NCBI GenBank assembly: GCA_031769625.1
Contig: JAUIMM010002020.1
Span: forward strand, 248,001-312,000
Direction: 5' to 3'
DNA from: Taudactylus pleione
Taxonomy: Eukaryota; Chordata; Amphibia; Anura; Myobatrachidae
DNA: 64,000 nucleotides
The position numbers and the translations under genes are program-made. Each line of letters begins with the position of its first letter. Positions within the stretch are counted from its first letter, which is position 1. Of the stretch, positions 1-12,300 are shown piece after piece. Below the pieces are notes generated by a model. The model did no database searches and was not told the DNA's origin. It saw only the letters and a list, made by a program, of their open reading frames with translations.

Positions 1-184
1 CAAAAGCGCATAAGTTGTGTTGTCTCCTCTTGTAGCAAACACAGACAGCTCAAAATTTCACTGGATGTGTTGAAGACCAAGACCCACAAATGTGATGTGA
101 AATGGTTTTTCTCCCATGTTGCGTTTAAGAGAAAACAGCAATTGCTCGTTTTAGGCCAAAATGTATTGAAAGCAATGGAAACAA
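1..184 (+). repeat. Reference monomer with internal site map
   Basis: The first unit serves as a coordinate key. Consensus landmarks are: CpG in GCGCAT at 6-11; A/T tract AAAATTT at 52-58; GAAGAC at 72-77; the dimorphic GACCCAC/GACCAAC/TACCCAC site at 81-87; GTGATGTG at 92-99; a G/T run (GGTTTTT) at 104-110; CpG in TTGCGTTT at 119-126; the near-invariant AAGAGAAAACAGC at 127-139; the 10-bp palindrome AGCAATTGCT at 137-146, present only in some units; the third CpG at about 148; GGCC at 154-157; ATGCAT at 161-166 (here mutated to ATGTAT); and an A-rich end at 178-184 whose length varies. This unit also carries the rarer TAAGTTG and TTGTCTCC alleles, shared with the unit near 16925. I see no CENP-B box (NTTCGNNNNANNCGGGN) and no pol III B box in it. 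Confidence 0.9.
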
Positions 185-3100
185 GAAAAGCGCATACTTT
201 GTGTTATCTCCTCTTGTAGCAAACACAGACAGCTCAAAATTTCACTGGATGTGTTGAAGACCAAGACCAACAAATGTGAGGTGAAATGGTTTTTCTCCCA
301 TGTTGCGTTTAAGAGAAAACAGCAAATGCACGTTTTAGGCCAAAATGCATTGAAAGCAATGAAAACAACAAAAGCGCATACTTTGTGTTATCTCCTCTTG
401 TAGCAAACACAGACAGCTCAAAATTTCACTGGATGTGTTGAAGACCAAGACCCACAAATGTGATGTGAAATGGTTTTTCTCCCATGTTGCGTTTAAGAGA
501 AAACAGCAATTGCTCGTTTTAGGCCAAAATGCATTGAAAGCAATGGAAACAACAAAAGCGCATACGTTGTGTTATCTCCTCTTGTAGCAAGCACAGACAG
601 CTCAAAATTTCACTGGATGTGTTGAAGACCAAGACCAACAAATGTGATGTGAAATGGTTTTTCTCCCATGTTGCATTTAAGAGAAAACAGCAAATGCACG
701 TTTTAGGCCAAAATGCATTGAAAGCAATGGAAACAACAAAAGCGCATACTTTGTGTTATCTTCTCTTGTAGCAAACACAGGCAGCTCAAAATTTCACTGG
801 ATGTGTTGAAGACCAAGACCAACAAATGTGATGTGAAATGGTTTTTCTCCCATGTTGCATTTAAGAGAAAACAGCAAATGCACGTTTTAGGTCAAAATGC
901 TTTGAAAGCAATGGAAACAGCAAAAGCGCATACTTTCTGTTATCTCCACTTGTAGCAAACACAGACAGCTCAAAATTTCACTGGATGTGTTGAAGACCAA
1001 GACGCACAAATGTGTTGCGAAATGGTTTTTCTCCCATGTTGCGTTTAAGAGAAAACAGCAATTGCTCGTTTTAGGCCAAAATGCATTGAAAGCAATGGAA
1101 CCAACAAAAGCGCATACTTTGTGTTATCTCCTCTTGTAGCAAACACAGACAGCTCAAAATTTTACTGGATGTGTTGAAGACCAAGACCCACAAATGTGAT
1201 GTGAAATGGTTTTTCTCCCATGTTGCGTTTAAGAGAAAACAGCAAATGCTCGTTTTAGTCCAAAATGCATTGAAAGCAATGGAACCAACAAAAGCGCATA
1301 CTTTGTGTTATCTCCTCTTGTAGCAAACACAGACAGCTCAAAATTTCACTGGATGTGTTGAAGACCAAGACCCACAAATGTGATGTGAAATGGTTTTTCT
1401 CCCATGTTGCGTTTAAGAGAAAACAGCAATTGCACGTTTTAGGCCAAAATGCATTGAAAGCAATGGAAACAACAAAAGCGCATACTTTGTGTTATCTCCT
1501 CTTGTAGCAAACACAGACAGTTCAAAATTTCACTGGATGTGTTGAAGACCAATACCCACAAATGTGATGTGAAATGGTTTTTCTCCCATGTTGCGTTTAA
1601 GAGAAAACAGCAAATGCACGTTTTAGGCCAAAATGCATTGAAAGCAATGGAAACAACAAAAGCGCATACTTTGTGTTATCTCCTCTTGTAGCAAACACAG
1701 GCAGCTCAAAATTTCACTGGATGTGTTGAAGACCAAGACCCACAAATGTGATGTGAAATGGTTTTTCTCCCATATTGCGTTTAAGAGAAAACAGCAATTG
1801 CACGTTTTAGGCCAAAATGCATTGAAAGCAATGGAAACAACAAAAGCGCATACTTTGTGTTATCTCCTCTTGTAGCAAACACAGACAGCTCAAAATTTCA
1901 CTGGATGTGTTGAAGACCAAGACCCACAAATGTGATGTGAAATGGTTTTTCTCCCATGTTGCATTTAAGAGAAAACAGCAAATGCACGTTTTAGGCCAAA
2001 ATGCTTTGAAAGCAATGGAAACAACAAAAGTGCATACGTTGTGTTATCTCCTCTTGTAGCAAACACAGACAGCTCAAAATTTCACTGGATGTGTTGAAGA
2101 CCAAGACCAACAAATGTGATGTGAAATGGTTTTTCTCCCATGTTGCGTTTAAGAGAAAACAGCAAATGCACGTTTTAGGCCAAAATGCATTGAAAGCAAT
2201 GAAAACAACAAAAGCGCATACTTTGTGTTATCTCCTCTTGTAGTAAACACAGACAGCTCAAAATTTCACTGGATGTGTTGAAGACCAATACCCACAAATG
2301 TGATGTGAAATGTTTTTCTCCCATGTTGCGTTTAAGAGAAAACAGCAATTGCTCATTTTAGGCCAAAATGCATTGAAAGCAATGGAACCAACAAAAGCGC
2401 ATACTTTGTGTTATCTCCTCTTGTAGCAAACACAGGCAGCTCAAAATTTCACTGGATGTGTTGAAGACAAAGACCAACAAATGTGATGTGAAATGGTTTT
2501 TCTCCCATGTTGCGTTTAAGAGAAAACAGCAAATGCACGTTTTAGGCCAAAATGCATTGAAAGCAATGAAAACAACAAAAGCGCATACTTTGTGTTATCT
2601 CCTCTTGTAGCAAACACAGACAGCTCAAAATTTCACTGGATGTGTTGAAGACCAAGACCCACAAATGTGATGTGAAATGGTTTTTCTCCCATGTTGCGTT
2701 TAAGAGAAAACAGCAATTGCTCGTTTTAGGCAAAAATGCATTGAAAGCAATGGAACCAACAAAAGCGCATACTTTGTGTTATCTCCTCTTGTAGCAAACA
2801 CAGGCAGCTCAAAATTTCACTGGATGTGTTGAAGACCAATACCAACAAATGTGATGTGAAATGGTTTTTCTCCCATGTTGCGTTTAAGAGAAAACAGCAA
2901 TTGCTCATTTTAGGCCAAAATGCATTGAAAGCAATGGAACCAACAAAAGCGCATACTTTGTGTTATCTCCTCTTGTAGCAAACACAGGCAGCTCAAAATT
3001 TCACTGGATGTGTTGAAGACCAAGACCCACAAATGTGATGTGAAATGGTTTTTCTCCCATATTGCGTTTAAGAGAAAACAGCAATTGCACGTTTTAGGCC

Positions 3101-3311
3101 AAAATGCATTGAAAGCAATGGAAACAACAAAAGCGCATACTTTGTGTTATCTCCTCTTGTAGCAAACACAGGCAGCTCAAAATTTCACTGGATGTGTTGA
3201 AGACCAAGACCAACAAATGTGATGTGAAATGGTTTTTCTCCCATGTTGCGTTTAAGAGAAAACAGCAAATGCACGTTTTAGGCCAAAATGCATTGAAAGC
3301 AATGGAAACAA
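1..3311 (+). repeat. First 18-monomer higher-order repeat copy
   Basis: Eighteen units can be told apart by their alleles. Unit 2 has GAGGTG. Unit 4 has TACGTTG and GCAAGCAC. Unit 5 has GGTCAAAATGCTTTG ending in AAACAGC. Unit 6 has TTCTGTTATCTCCAC. Unit 7 has AATTTTACTGG. Unit 9 has CAGTTC and AATACCC. Unit 10 has CATATTG. Unit 12 has GTGCATACG. Unit 13 lacks one G in the G/T run (near 2311) and is 183 bp. Unit 15 has GGCAAAAATG. Unit 16 has AATACCAAC. Unit 17 has CATATTG again. The next copy starts at 3312 with a unit that looks like a fusion of units 1 and 2. The same order recurs with gains and losses of whole units to about 28 kb. Confidence 0.8.
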
Positions 3312-3495
3312 CAAAAGCGCCTAAGTTGTGTTATCTCCTCTTGTAGCAAACACAGACAGCTCAAAATTTCACTGGATGTGTTGAAGACCAAGACCAACAA
3401 ATGTGAGGTGAAATGGTTTTTCTCCCATGTTGCGTTTAAGAGAAAACAGCAAATGCACGTTTTAGGCCAAAATGCATTGAAAGCAATGAAAACAA
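3312..3495 (+). repeat. Hybrid monomer joining HOR positions 1 and 2
   Basis: The unit starts with the position-1 allele TAAGTTG (here in CGCCTAAGTTG) but continues with the position-2 alleles GACCAAC and GAGGTG and the AAATGCACG type. In the first copy these alleles lie on two neighbouring units. The simplest reading is a crossover between misaligned neighbours in register, which removed one monomer between the two HOR copies. Similar CCTAAG units occur near 20428, 20608 and 23738. Confidence 0.65.
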
Positions 3496-6400
3496 CAAAA
3501 GCGCATACTTTGTGTTATCTCCTCTTGTAGCAAACACAGACAGCTCAAAATTTCACTGGATGTGTTGAAGACCAAGACCCACAAATGTGATGTGAAATGG
3601 TTTTTCTCCCATGTTGCGTTTAAGAGAAAACAGCAATTGCTCGTTTTAGGCCAAAATGCATTGAAAGCAATGGAACCAACAAAAGCGCATACTTTGTGTT
3701 ATCTCCTCTTGTAGCAAACACAGGCAGCTCAAAATTACACTGGATGTGTTGAAGACCAAGACCAACAAATGTGATGTGAAATGGTTTTTCTCCCATGTTG
3801 CGTTTAAGAGAAAACAGCAAATGCACGTTTTAGGCCAAAATGCATTGAAAGCAATGGAAACAACAAAAGCGCATACGTTGTGTTATCTCCTCTTGTAGCA
3901 AGCACAGACAGCTCAAAATTTCACTGGATGTGTTGAAGACCAAGACCCACAAATGTGATGTGAAATGGTTTTTCTCCCATGTTGCGTTTAAGAGAAAACA
4001 GCAAATGCACGTTTTAGGCCAAAATGCATTGAAAGCAATGGAAACAACAAAAGCGCATACTTTGTGTTATCTCCTCTTGTAGCAAGCACAGACAGCTCAA
4101 AATTTCACTGGATGTGTTGAAGACCAAGACCCACAAATGTGATGTGAAATGGTTTTTCTCCCATGTTGCGTTTAAGAGAAAACAGCAAATGCACGTTTTA
4201 GGTCAAAATGCTTTGAAAGCAATGGAAACAGCAAAAGCGCATACTTTCTGTTATCTCCACTTGTAGCAAACACAGACAGCTCAAAATTTCACTGGATGTG
4301 TTGAAGACCAAGACGCACAAATGTGTTGCGAAATGGTTTTTCTCCCATGTTGCGTTTAAGAGAAAACAGCAATTGCTCGTTTTAGGCCAAAATGCATTGA
4401 AAGCAATGGAACCAACAAAAGCGCATACTTTGTGTTATCTCCTCTTGTAGCAAACACAGACAGCTCAAAATTTTACTGGATGTGTTGAAGACCAAGACCC
4501 ACAAATGTGATGTGAAATGGTTTTTCTCCCATGTTGCGTTTAAGAGAAAACAGCAAATGCTCGTTTTAGGCCAAAATGCATTGAAAGCAATGGAACCAAC
4601 AAAAGCGCATACTTTGTGTTATCTCCTCTTGTAGCAAACACAGACAGCTCAAAATTTCACTGGATGTGTTGAAGACCAAGACCCACAAATGTGATGTGAA
4701 ATGGTTTTTCTCCCATGTTGCGTTTAAGAGAAAACAGCAATTGCACGTTTTAGGCCAAAATGCATTGAAAGCAATGGAAACAACAAAAGCGCATACTTTG
4801 TGTTATCTCCTCTTGTAGCAAACACAGACAGTTCAAAATTTCACTGGATGTGTTGAAGACCAATACCCACAAATGTGATGTGAAATGGTTTTTCTCCCAT
4901 GTTGCGTTTAAGAGAAAACAGCAAATGCACGTTTTAGGCCAAAATGCATTGAAAGCAATGGAAACAACAAAAGCGCATACTTTGTGTTATCTCCTCTTGT
5001 AGCAAACACAGGCAGCTCAAAATTTCACTGGATGTGTTGAAGACCAAGACCCACAAATGTGATGTGAAATGGTTTTTCTCCCATATTGCGTTTAAGAGAA
5101 AACAGCAATTGCACGTTTTAGGCCAAAATGCATTGAAAGCAATGGAACAACAAAAGCGCATACTTTGTGTTATCTCCTCTTGTAGCAAACACAGACAGCT
5201 CAAAATTTCACTGGATGTGTTGAAGACCAAGACCCACAAATGTGATGTGAAATGGTTTTTCTCCCATGTTGCATTTAAGAGAAAACAGCAAATGCACGTT
5301 TTAGGCCAAAATGCTTTGAAAGCAATGGAAACAACAAAAGTGCATACGTTGTGTTATCTCCTCTTGTAGCAAACACAGACAGCTCAAAATTTCACTGGAT
5401 GTGTTGAAGACCAAGACCAACAAATGTGATGTGAAATGGTTTTTCTCCCATGTTGCGTTTAAGAGAAAACAGCAAATGCACGTTTTAGGCCAAAATGCAT
5501 TGAAAGCAATGAAAACAACAAAAGCGCATACTTTGTGTTATCTCCTCTTGTAGCAAACACAGACAGCTCAAAATTTCACTGGATGTGTTGAAGACCAATA
5601 CCCACAAATGTGATGTGAAATGTTTTTCTCCCATGTTGCGTTTAAGAGAAAACAGCAATTGCTCATTTTAGGCCAAAATGCATTGAAAGCAATGGAACCA
5701 ACAAAAGCGCATACTTTGTGTTATCTCCTCTTGTAGCAAACACAGGCAGCTCAAAATTTCACTGGATGTGTTGAAGACAAAGACCAACAAATGTGATGTG
5801 AAATGGTTTTTCTCCCATGTTGCGTTTAAGAGAAAACAGCAAATGCACGTTTTAGGCCAAAATGCATTGAAAGCAATGAAAACAACAAAAGCGCATACTT
5901 TGTGTTATCTCCTCTTGTAGCAAACACAGACAGCTCAAAATTTCACTGGATGTGTTGAAGACCAAGACCCACAAATGTGATGTGAAATGGTTTTTCTCCC
6001 ATGTTGCGTTTAAGAGAAAACAGCAATTGCTCGTTTTAGGCAAAAATGCATTGAAAGCAATGGAACCAACAAAAGCGCATACTTTGTGTTATCTCCTCTT
6101 GTAGCAAACACAGGCAGCTCAAAATTTCACTGGATGTGTTGAAGACCAAGACCCACAAATGTGAGGTGAAATGGTTTTTCTCCCATGTTGCGTTTAAGAG
6201 AAAACAGCAAATGCACGTTTTAGGCCAAAATGCATTGAAAGCAATGAAAACAACAAAAGCGCATACTTTGTGTTATCTCCTCTTGTAGCAAACACAGACA
6301 GCTCAAAATTTCACTGGATGTGTTGAAGACCAAGACCCACAAATGTGATGTGAAATGGTTTTTCTCCCATGTTGCGTTTAAGAGAAAACAGCAATTGCTC

Positions 6401-7173
6401 GTTTTAGGCCAAAATGCATTGAAAGCAATGGAACCAACAAAAGCGCATACTTTGTGTTATCTCCTCTTGTAGCAAACACAGGCAGCTCAAAATTACACTG
6501 GATGTGTTGAAGACCAAGACCAACAAATGTGATGTGAAATGGTTTTTCTCCCATGTTGCGTTTAAGAGAAAACAGCAAATGCACGTTTTAGGCCAAAATG
6601 CATTGAAAGCAATGAAAACAACAAAAGCGCATACTTTGTGTTATCTCCTCTTGTAGCAAACACAGACAGCTCAAAATTTCACTGGATGTGTTGAAGACCA
6701 AGACCCACAAATGTGATGTGAAATGGTTTTTCTCCCATGTTGCGTTTAAGAGAAAACAGCAATTGCTCGTTTTAGGCCAAAATGCATTGAAAGCAATGGA
6801 ACCAACAAAAGCGCATACTTTGTGTTATCTCCTCTTGTAGCAAACACAGGCAGCTCAAAATTACACTGGATGTGTTGAAGACCAAGACCAACAAATGTGA
6901 TGTGAAATGGTTTTTCTCCCATGTTGCGTTTAAGAGAAAACAGCAAATGCACGTTTTAGGCCAAAATGCATTGAAAGCAATGGAAACAACAAAAGCGCAT
7001 ACGTTGTGTTATCTCCTCTTGTAGCAAGCACAGACAGCTCAAAATTTCACTGGATGTGTTGAAGACCAAGACCCACAAATGTGATGTGAAATGGTTTTTC
7101 TCCCATGTTGCGTTTAAGAGAAAACAGCAAATGCACGTTTTAGGCCAAAATGCATTGAAAGCAATGGAAACAA

Positions 7174-7357
7174 CAAAAGCGCATACTTTGTGTTATCTTC
7201 TCTTGTAGCAAACACAGGCAGCTCAAAATTTCACTGGATGTGTTGAAGACCAAGACCAACAAATGTGATGTGAAATGGTTTTTCTCCCATGTTGCATTTA
7301 AGAGAAAACAGCAAATGCACGTTTTAGGTTAAAATGCTTTGAAAGCAATGGAACCAA
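7174..7357 (+). repeat. Hybrid monomer joining HOR positions 5 and 6
   Basis: Position 5 normally ends with GGTCAAAATGCTTTG and AAACAGC, followed by a position-6 unit that starts TTCTGTTATCTCCAC and ends GGAACCAAC. Here the unit has the position-5 body with GCTTTG but the position-6 end GGAACCAAC, and the next unit is position 7 (AATTTTACTGG). One monomer is therefore missing, with the breakpoint in the shared stretch around GAAAGCAATGG. A private C-to-T change gives GGTTAAAATG. The same hybrid with the same private change recurs at 21155-21338, 24467-24650 and 25203-25386. Confidence 0.75.
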
Positions 7358-8224
7358 CAAAAGCGCATACTTTGTGTTATCTCCTCTTGTAGCAAACACA
7401 GACAGCTCAAAATTTTACTGGATGTGTTGAAGACCAAGACCCACAAATGTGATGTGAAATGGTTTTTCTCCCATGTTGCGTTTAAGAGAAAACAGCAAAT
7501 GCATGTTTTAGGCCAAAATGTATTGAAAGCAATGAAAACAACAAAAGCGCATACTTTGTGTTATCTCCTCTTGTAGCAAACACAGACAGCTCAAAATTTC
7601 ACTGGATGTGTTGAAGACCAAGACCCACAAATGTGATGTGAAATGGTTTTTCTCCCATGTTGCGTTTAAGAGAAAACAGCAATTGCTCGTTTTAGGCCAA
7701 AATGCATTGAAAGCAATGGAACCAACAAAAGCGCATACTTTGTTTTATCTCCTCTTGTAGCAAACACAGGCAGCTCAAAATTTCACTGGATGTGTTGAAG
7801 ACCAAGACCAACAAATGTGATGTGAAATGGTTTTTCTCCCATGTTGCGTTTAAGAGAAAACAGCAAATGCACGTTTTAGGCCAAAATGCATTGAAAGCAA
7901 TGAAAACAACAAAAGTGCATACGTTGTGTTATCTCCTCTTGTAGCAAACACAGACAGCTCAAAATTTCACTGGATGTGTTGAAGACCAAGACCAACAAAT
8001 GTGATGTGAAATGGTTTTTCTCCCATGTTGCGTTTAAGAGAAAACAGCAAATGCACGTTTTAAGACAAAATGCATTGAAAGCAATGAAAACAACAAAAGC
8101 GCATACTTTGTGTTATCTCCTCTTGTAGCAAACACAGACAGCTCAAAATTTCACTGGATGTGTTGAAGACCAAGACCCACAAATGTGATGTGAAATGGTT
8201 TTTCTCCCATGTTGCGTTTAAGAG

Positions 8225-9328
8225 AAAACAGCAATTGCTCATTTTAGGCCAAAATGCATTGAAAGCAATGGAACCAACAAAAGCGCATACTTTGTGTTAT
8301 CTCCTCTTGTAGCAAACACAGGCAGAACAAAATTTCACTGGATGTGTTGAAGACCAAGACCCACAAATGTGATGTGAAATGGTTTTTCTCCCATATTGCG
8401 TTTAAGAGAAAACAGCAATTGCACGTTTTAGGCCAAAATGCATTGAAAGCAATGGAAACAACAAAAGCGCATACTTTGTGTTATCTCCTCTTGTAGCAAA
8501 CACAGACAGTTCAAAATTTCACTGGATGTGTTGAAGACCAATACCCACAAATGTGATGTGAAATGGTTTTTCTCCCATGTTGCATTTAAGAGAAAACAGC
8601 AAATGCACGTTTTAGGCCAAAATGCATTGAAAGCAATGGAAACAACAAAAGCGCATACTTTGTGTTATCTCCTCTTGTAGCAAACACAGGCAGCTCAAAA
8701 TTTCACTGGATGTGTTGAAGACCAAGACCCACAAATGTGATGTGAAATGGTTTTTCTCCAATTTTGCGTTTAAGAGAAAACAGCAATTGCTCATTTTAGG
8801 CCAAAATGCATTGAAAGCAATGGAACCAACAAAAGCGCATACTTTGTGTTATCTCCTCTTGTAGCAAACACAGGCAGAACAAAATTTCACTGGATGTGTT
8901 GAAGACCAAGACCCACAAATGTGATGTGAAATGGTTTTTCTCCCATATTGCGTTTAAGAGAAAACAGCAATTGCACGTTTTAGGCCAAAATGCATTGAAA
9001 GCAATGGAAACAACAAAAGCGCATACTTTGTGTTATCTCCTCTTGTAGCAAACACAGACAGTTCAAAATTTCACTGGATGTGTTGAAGACCAATACCCAC
9101 AAATGTGATGTGAAATGGTTTTTCTCCCATGTTGCATTTAAGAGAAAACAGCAAATGCACGTTTTAGGCCAAAATGCATTGAAAGCAATGGAAACAACAA
9201 AAGCGCATACTTTGTGTTATCTCCTCTTGTAGCAAACACAGGCAGCTCAAAATTTCACTGGATGTGTTGAAGACCAAGACCCACAAATGTGATGTGAAAT
9301 GGTTTTTCTCCCATATTGCGTTTAAGAG
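8225..9328 (+). repeat. Three-monomer (552-bp) tandem duplication
   Basis: The alleles GGCAGAACAAAATTTC (near 8323 and 8875), CATATTGCG (8391 and 8943) and GTTGCATTT (near 8577 and 9129) repeat at exactly 552 bases. The junction unit near 8758 carries two nearby substitutions, giving CTCCAATTTTGCG where neighbours have CTCCCATGTTGCG. Confidence 0.75.
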
Positions 9329-12300
9329 AAAACAGCAATTGCACGTTTTAGGCCAAAATGCATTGAAAGCAATGGAAACAACAAAAGCGCATACTTTGTG
9401 TTATCTCCTCTTGTAGCAAACACAGACAGCTCAAAATTTCACTGGATGTGTTGAAGACCAAGACCCACAAATGTGATGTGAAATGGTTTTTCTCCCATGT
9501 TGCGTTTAAGAGAAAACAGCAAATGCACGTTTTAGGCCAAAATGCTTTGAAAGCAATGGAAACAACAAAAGTACATACGTTGTGTTATCTCCTCTTGTAG
9601 CAAACACAGACAGCTCAAAATTTCACTGGATGTGTTGAAGACCAAGACCAACAAATGTGATGTGAAATGGTTTTTCTCCCATGTTGCGTTTAAGAGAAAA
9701 CAGCAAATGCACGTTTTAGGCCAAAATGCATTGAAAGCAATGAAAACAACAAAAGCGCATACTTTGTGTTATCTCCTCTTGTAGCAAACACAGACAGCTC
9801 AAAATTTCACTGGATGTATTGAAGACCAAGACCCACAAATGTGATGTGAAATGTTTTTCTCCCATGTTGCGTTTAAGAGAAAACAGCAATTGCTCATTTT
9901 ACGCCAAAATGCATTGAAAGCAATGGAACCAACAAAAGCGCACACTTTGTGTTATCTCCTCTTGTAGCAAACACAGGCAGCTCAAAATTTCACTGGATGT
10001 GTTGAAGACCAAGACCAACAAATGTGATGTGAAATGGTTTTTCTCCCATGTTGCGTTTAAGAGAAAACAGCAAATGCACGTTTTAGGCCAAAATGCATTG
10101 AAAGCAATGAAAACAACAAAAGCACATACTTTGTGTTATCTCCTCTTGTAGCAAACACAGACAGCTCAAAATTTCACTGGATGTGTTGAAGACCAAGACC
10201 CACAAATGTGATGTGAAATGGTTTTTCTCCCATGTTGCGTTTAAGAGAAAACAGCAATTGCTCGTTTTAGGCAAAAATGCATTGAAAGCAATGGAACCAA
10301 CAAAAACGCATACTTTGTGTTATCTCCTCTTGTAGCAAACACAGGCAGCTCAAAATTTCACTGGATGTGTTGAAGACCAATACCAACAAATGTGATGTGA
10401 AATGGTTTTTCTCCCATGTTGCGTTTAAGAGAAAACAGCAATTGCTCATTTTAGGCCAAAATGCATTGAAAGCAATGGAACCAACAAAAGCGCATACTTT
10501 GTGTTATCTCCTCTTGTAGCAAACACAGGCAGCTCAAAATTTCACTGGATGTGTTGAAGACCAAGACCCACAAATGTGATGTGAAATTGGTTTTTCTCCC
10601 ATATTGCGTTTAAGAGAAAACAGCAATTGCACGTTTTAGGCCAAAATGCATTGAAAGCAATGGAAACAACAAAAGCGCATACTTTGTGTTATCTCCTCTT
10701 GTAGCAAACACAGGCAGTTCAAAATTTCACTGGATGTGTTGAAGACCAAGACCAACAAATGTGATGTGAAATGGTTTTTCTCCCATGTTGCGTTTAAGAG
10801 AAAACAGCAAATGCACGTTTTAGGCCAAAATGCATTGAAAGCAATGGAAACAACAAAAGCGCATAAGTTGTGTTATCTCCTCTTGTAGCAAACACAGACA
10901 GCTCAAAATTTCACTGGATGTGTTGAAGACCAAGACCCACAAATGTGATGTGAAATGGTTTTTCTCCCATGTTGCGTTTAAGAGAAAACAGCAATTGCTC
11001 ATTTTAGGCCAAAATGCATTGAAAGCAATGGAACCAACAAAAGCGCATACTTTGTGTTATCTCCTCTTGTAGCAAACACAGGCAGAACAAAATTTCACTG
11101 GATGTGTTGAAGACCAAGACCCACAAATGTGATGTGAAATGGTTTTTCTCCCATATTGCGTTTAAGAGAAAACAGCAATTGCACGTTTTAGGCCAAAATG
11201 CATTGAAAGCAATGGAAACAACAAAAGAAATACTTTGTGTTATCTCCTCTTGTAGCAAACACAGACAGTTCAAAATTTCACTGGATGTGTTGAAGACCAA
11301 TACCCACAAATGTGATGTGAAATGGTTTTTCTCCCATGTTGCGTTTAAGAGAAAACAGCAAATGCACGTTTTAGGCCAAAATGCATTGAAAGCAATGGAA
11401 ACAACAAAAGCGCATACTTTGTGTTATCTCCTCTTGTAGCAAACACAGGCAGCTCAAAATTACACTGGATGTGTTGAAGACCAAGACCCACAAATGTGAT
11501 GTGAAATGGTTTTTCTCCCATATTGCGTTTAAGAGAAAACAGCAATTGCACGTTTTAGGCCAAAATGCATTGAAAGCAATGGAAACAACAAAAGCGCATA
11601 CTTTGTGTTATCTCCTCTTGTAGCAAACACAGACAGCTCAAAATTTCACTGGATGTGTTGAAGACCAAGACCCACAAATGTGATGTGAAATGGTTTTTCT
11701 CCCATGTTGCGTTTAAGAGAAAACAGCAAATGCACGTTTTAGGCCAAAATGCTTTGAAAGCAATGGAAACAACAAAAGTACATACGTTGTGTTATCTCCT
11801 CTTGTAGCAAACACAGACAGCTCAAAATTTCACTGGATGTGTTGAAGACCAAGACCAACAAATGTGATGTGAAATGGTTTTTCTCCCATGTTGCGTTTAA
11901 GAGAAAACAGCAAATGCACGTTTTAGGCCAAAATGCATTGAAAGCAATGAAAACAACAAAAGCGCATACTTTGTGTTATCTCCTCTTGTAGCAAACACAG
12001 ACAGCTCAAAATTTCACTGGATGTGTTGAAGACCAAGACCCACAAATGTGATGTGAAATGTTTTTCTCCCATGTTGCGTTTAAGAGAAAACAGCAATTGC
12101 TCATTTTACGCCAAAATGCATTGAAAGCAATGGAACCAACAAAAGCGCACACTTTGTGTTATCTCCTCTTGTAGCAAACACAGGCAGCTCAAAATTTCAC
12201 TGGATGTGTTGAAGACCAAGACCAACAAATGTGATGTGAAATGGTTTTTCTCCCATGTTGCGTTTAAGAGAAAACAGCAAATGCACGTTTTAGGCCAAAA

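Noticed and set aside
52..161. Phased A/T tracts implying intrinsic DNA curvature
   Set aside because: Tracts occur at about 52, 106, 132, 149 and 158, but the spacing is not clearly near 10-11 bases by eye, so I do not claim curvature without a calculation.
1..184. tRNA- or 5S-derived SINE origin of the monomer
   Set aside because: No B box (GGTTCGANNCC) or convincing A box and no poly-A tail boundary; the resemblance of TAGCAAACACAG to an A box is too weak.
8741..8776. Foreign insertion at CTCCAATTTTGCG near 8758
   Set aside because: It is only two substitutions in an otherwise normal unit of normal length.
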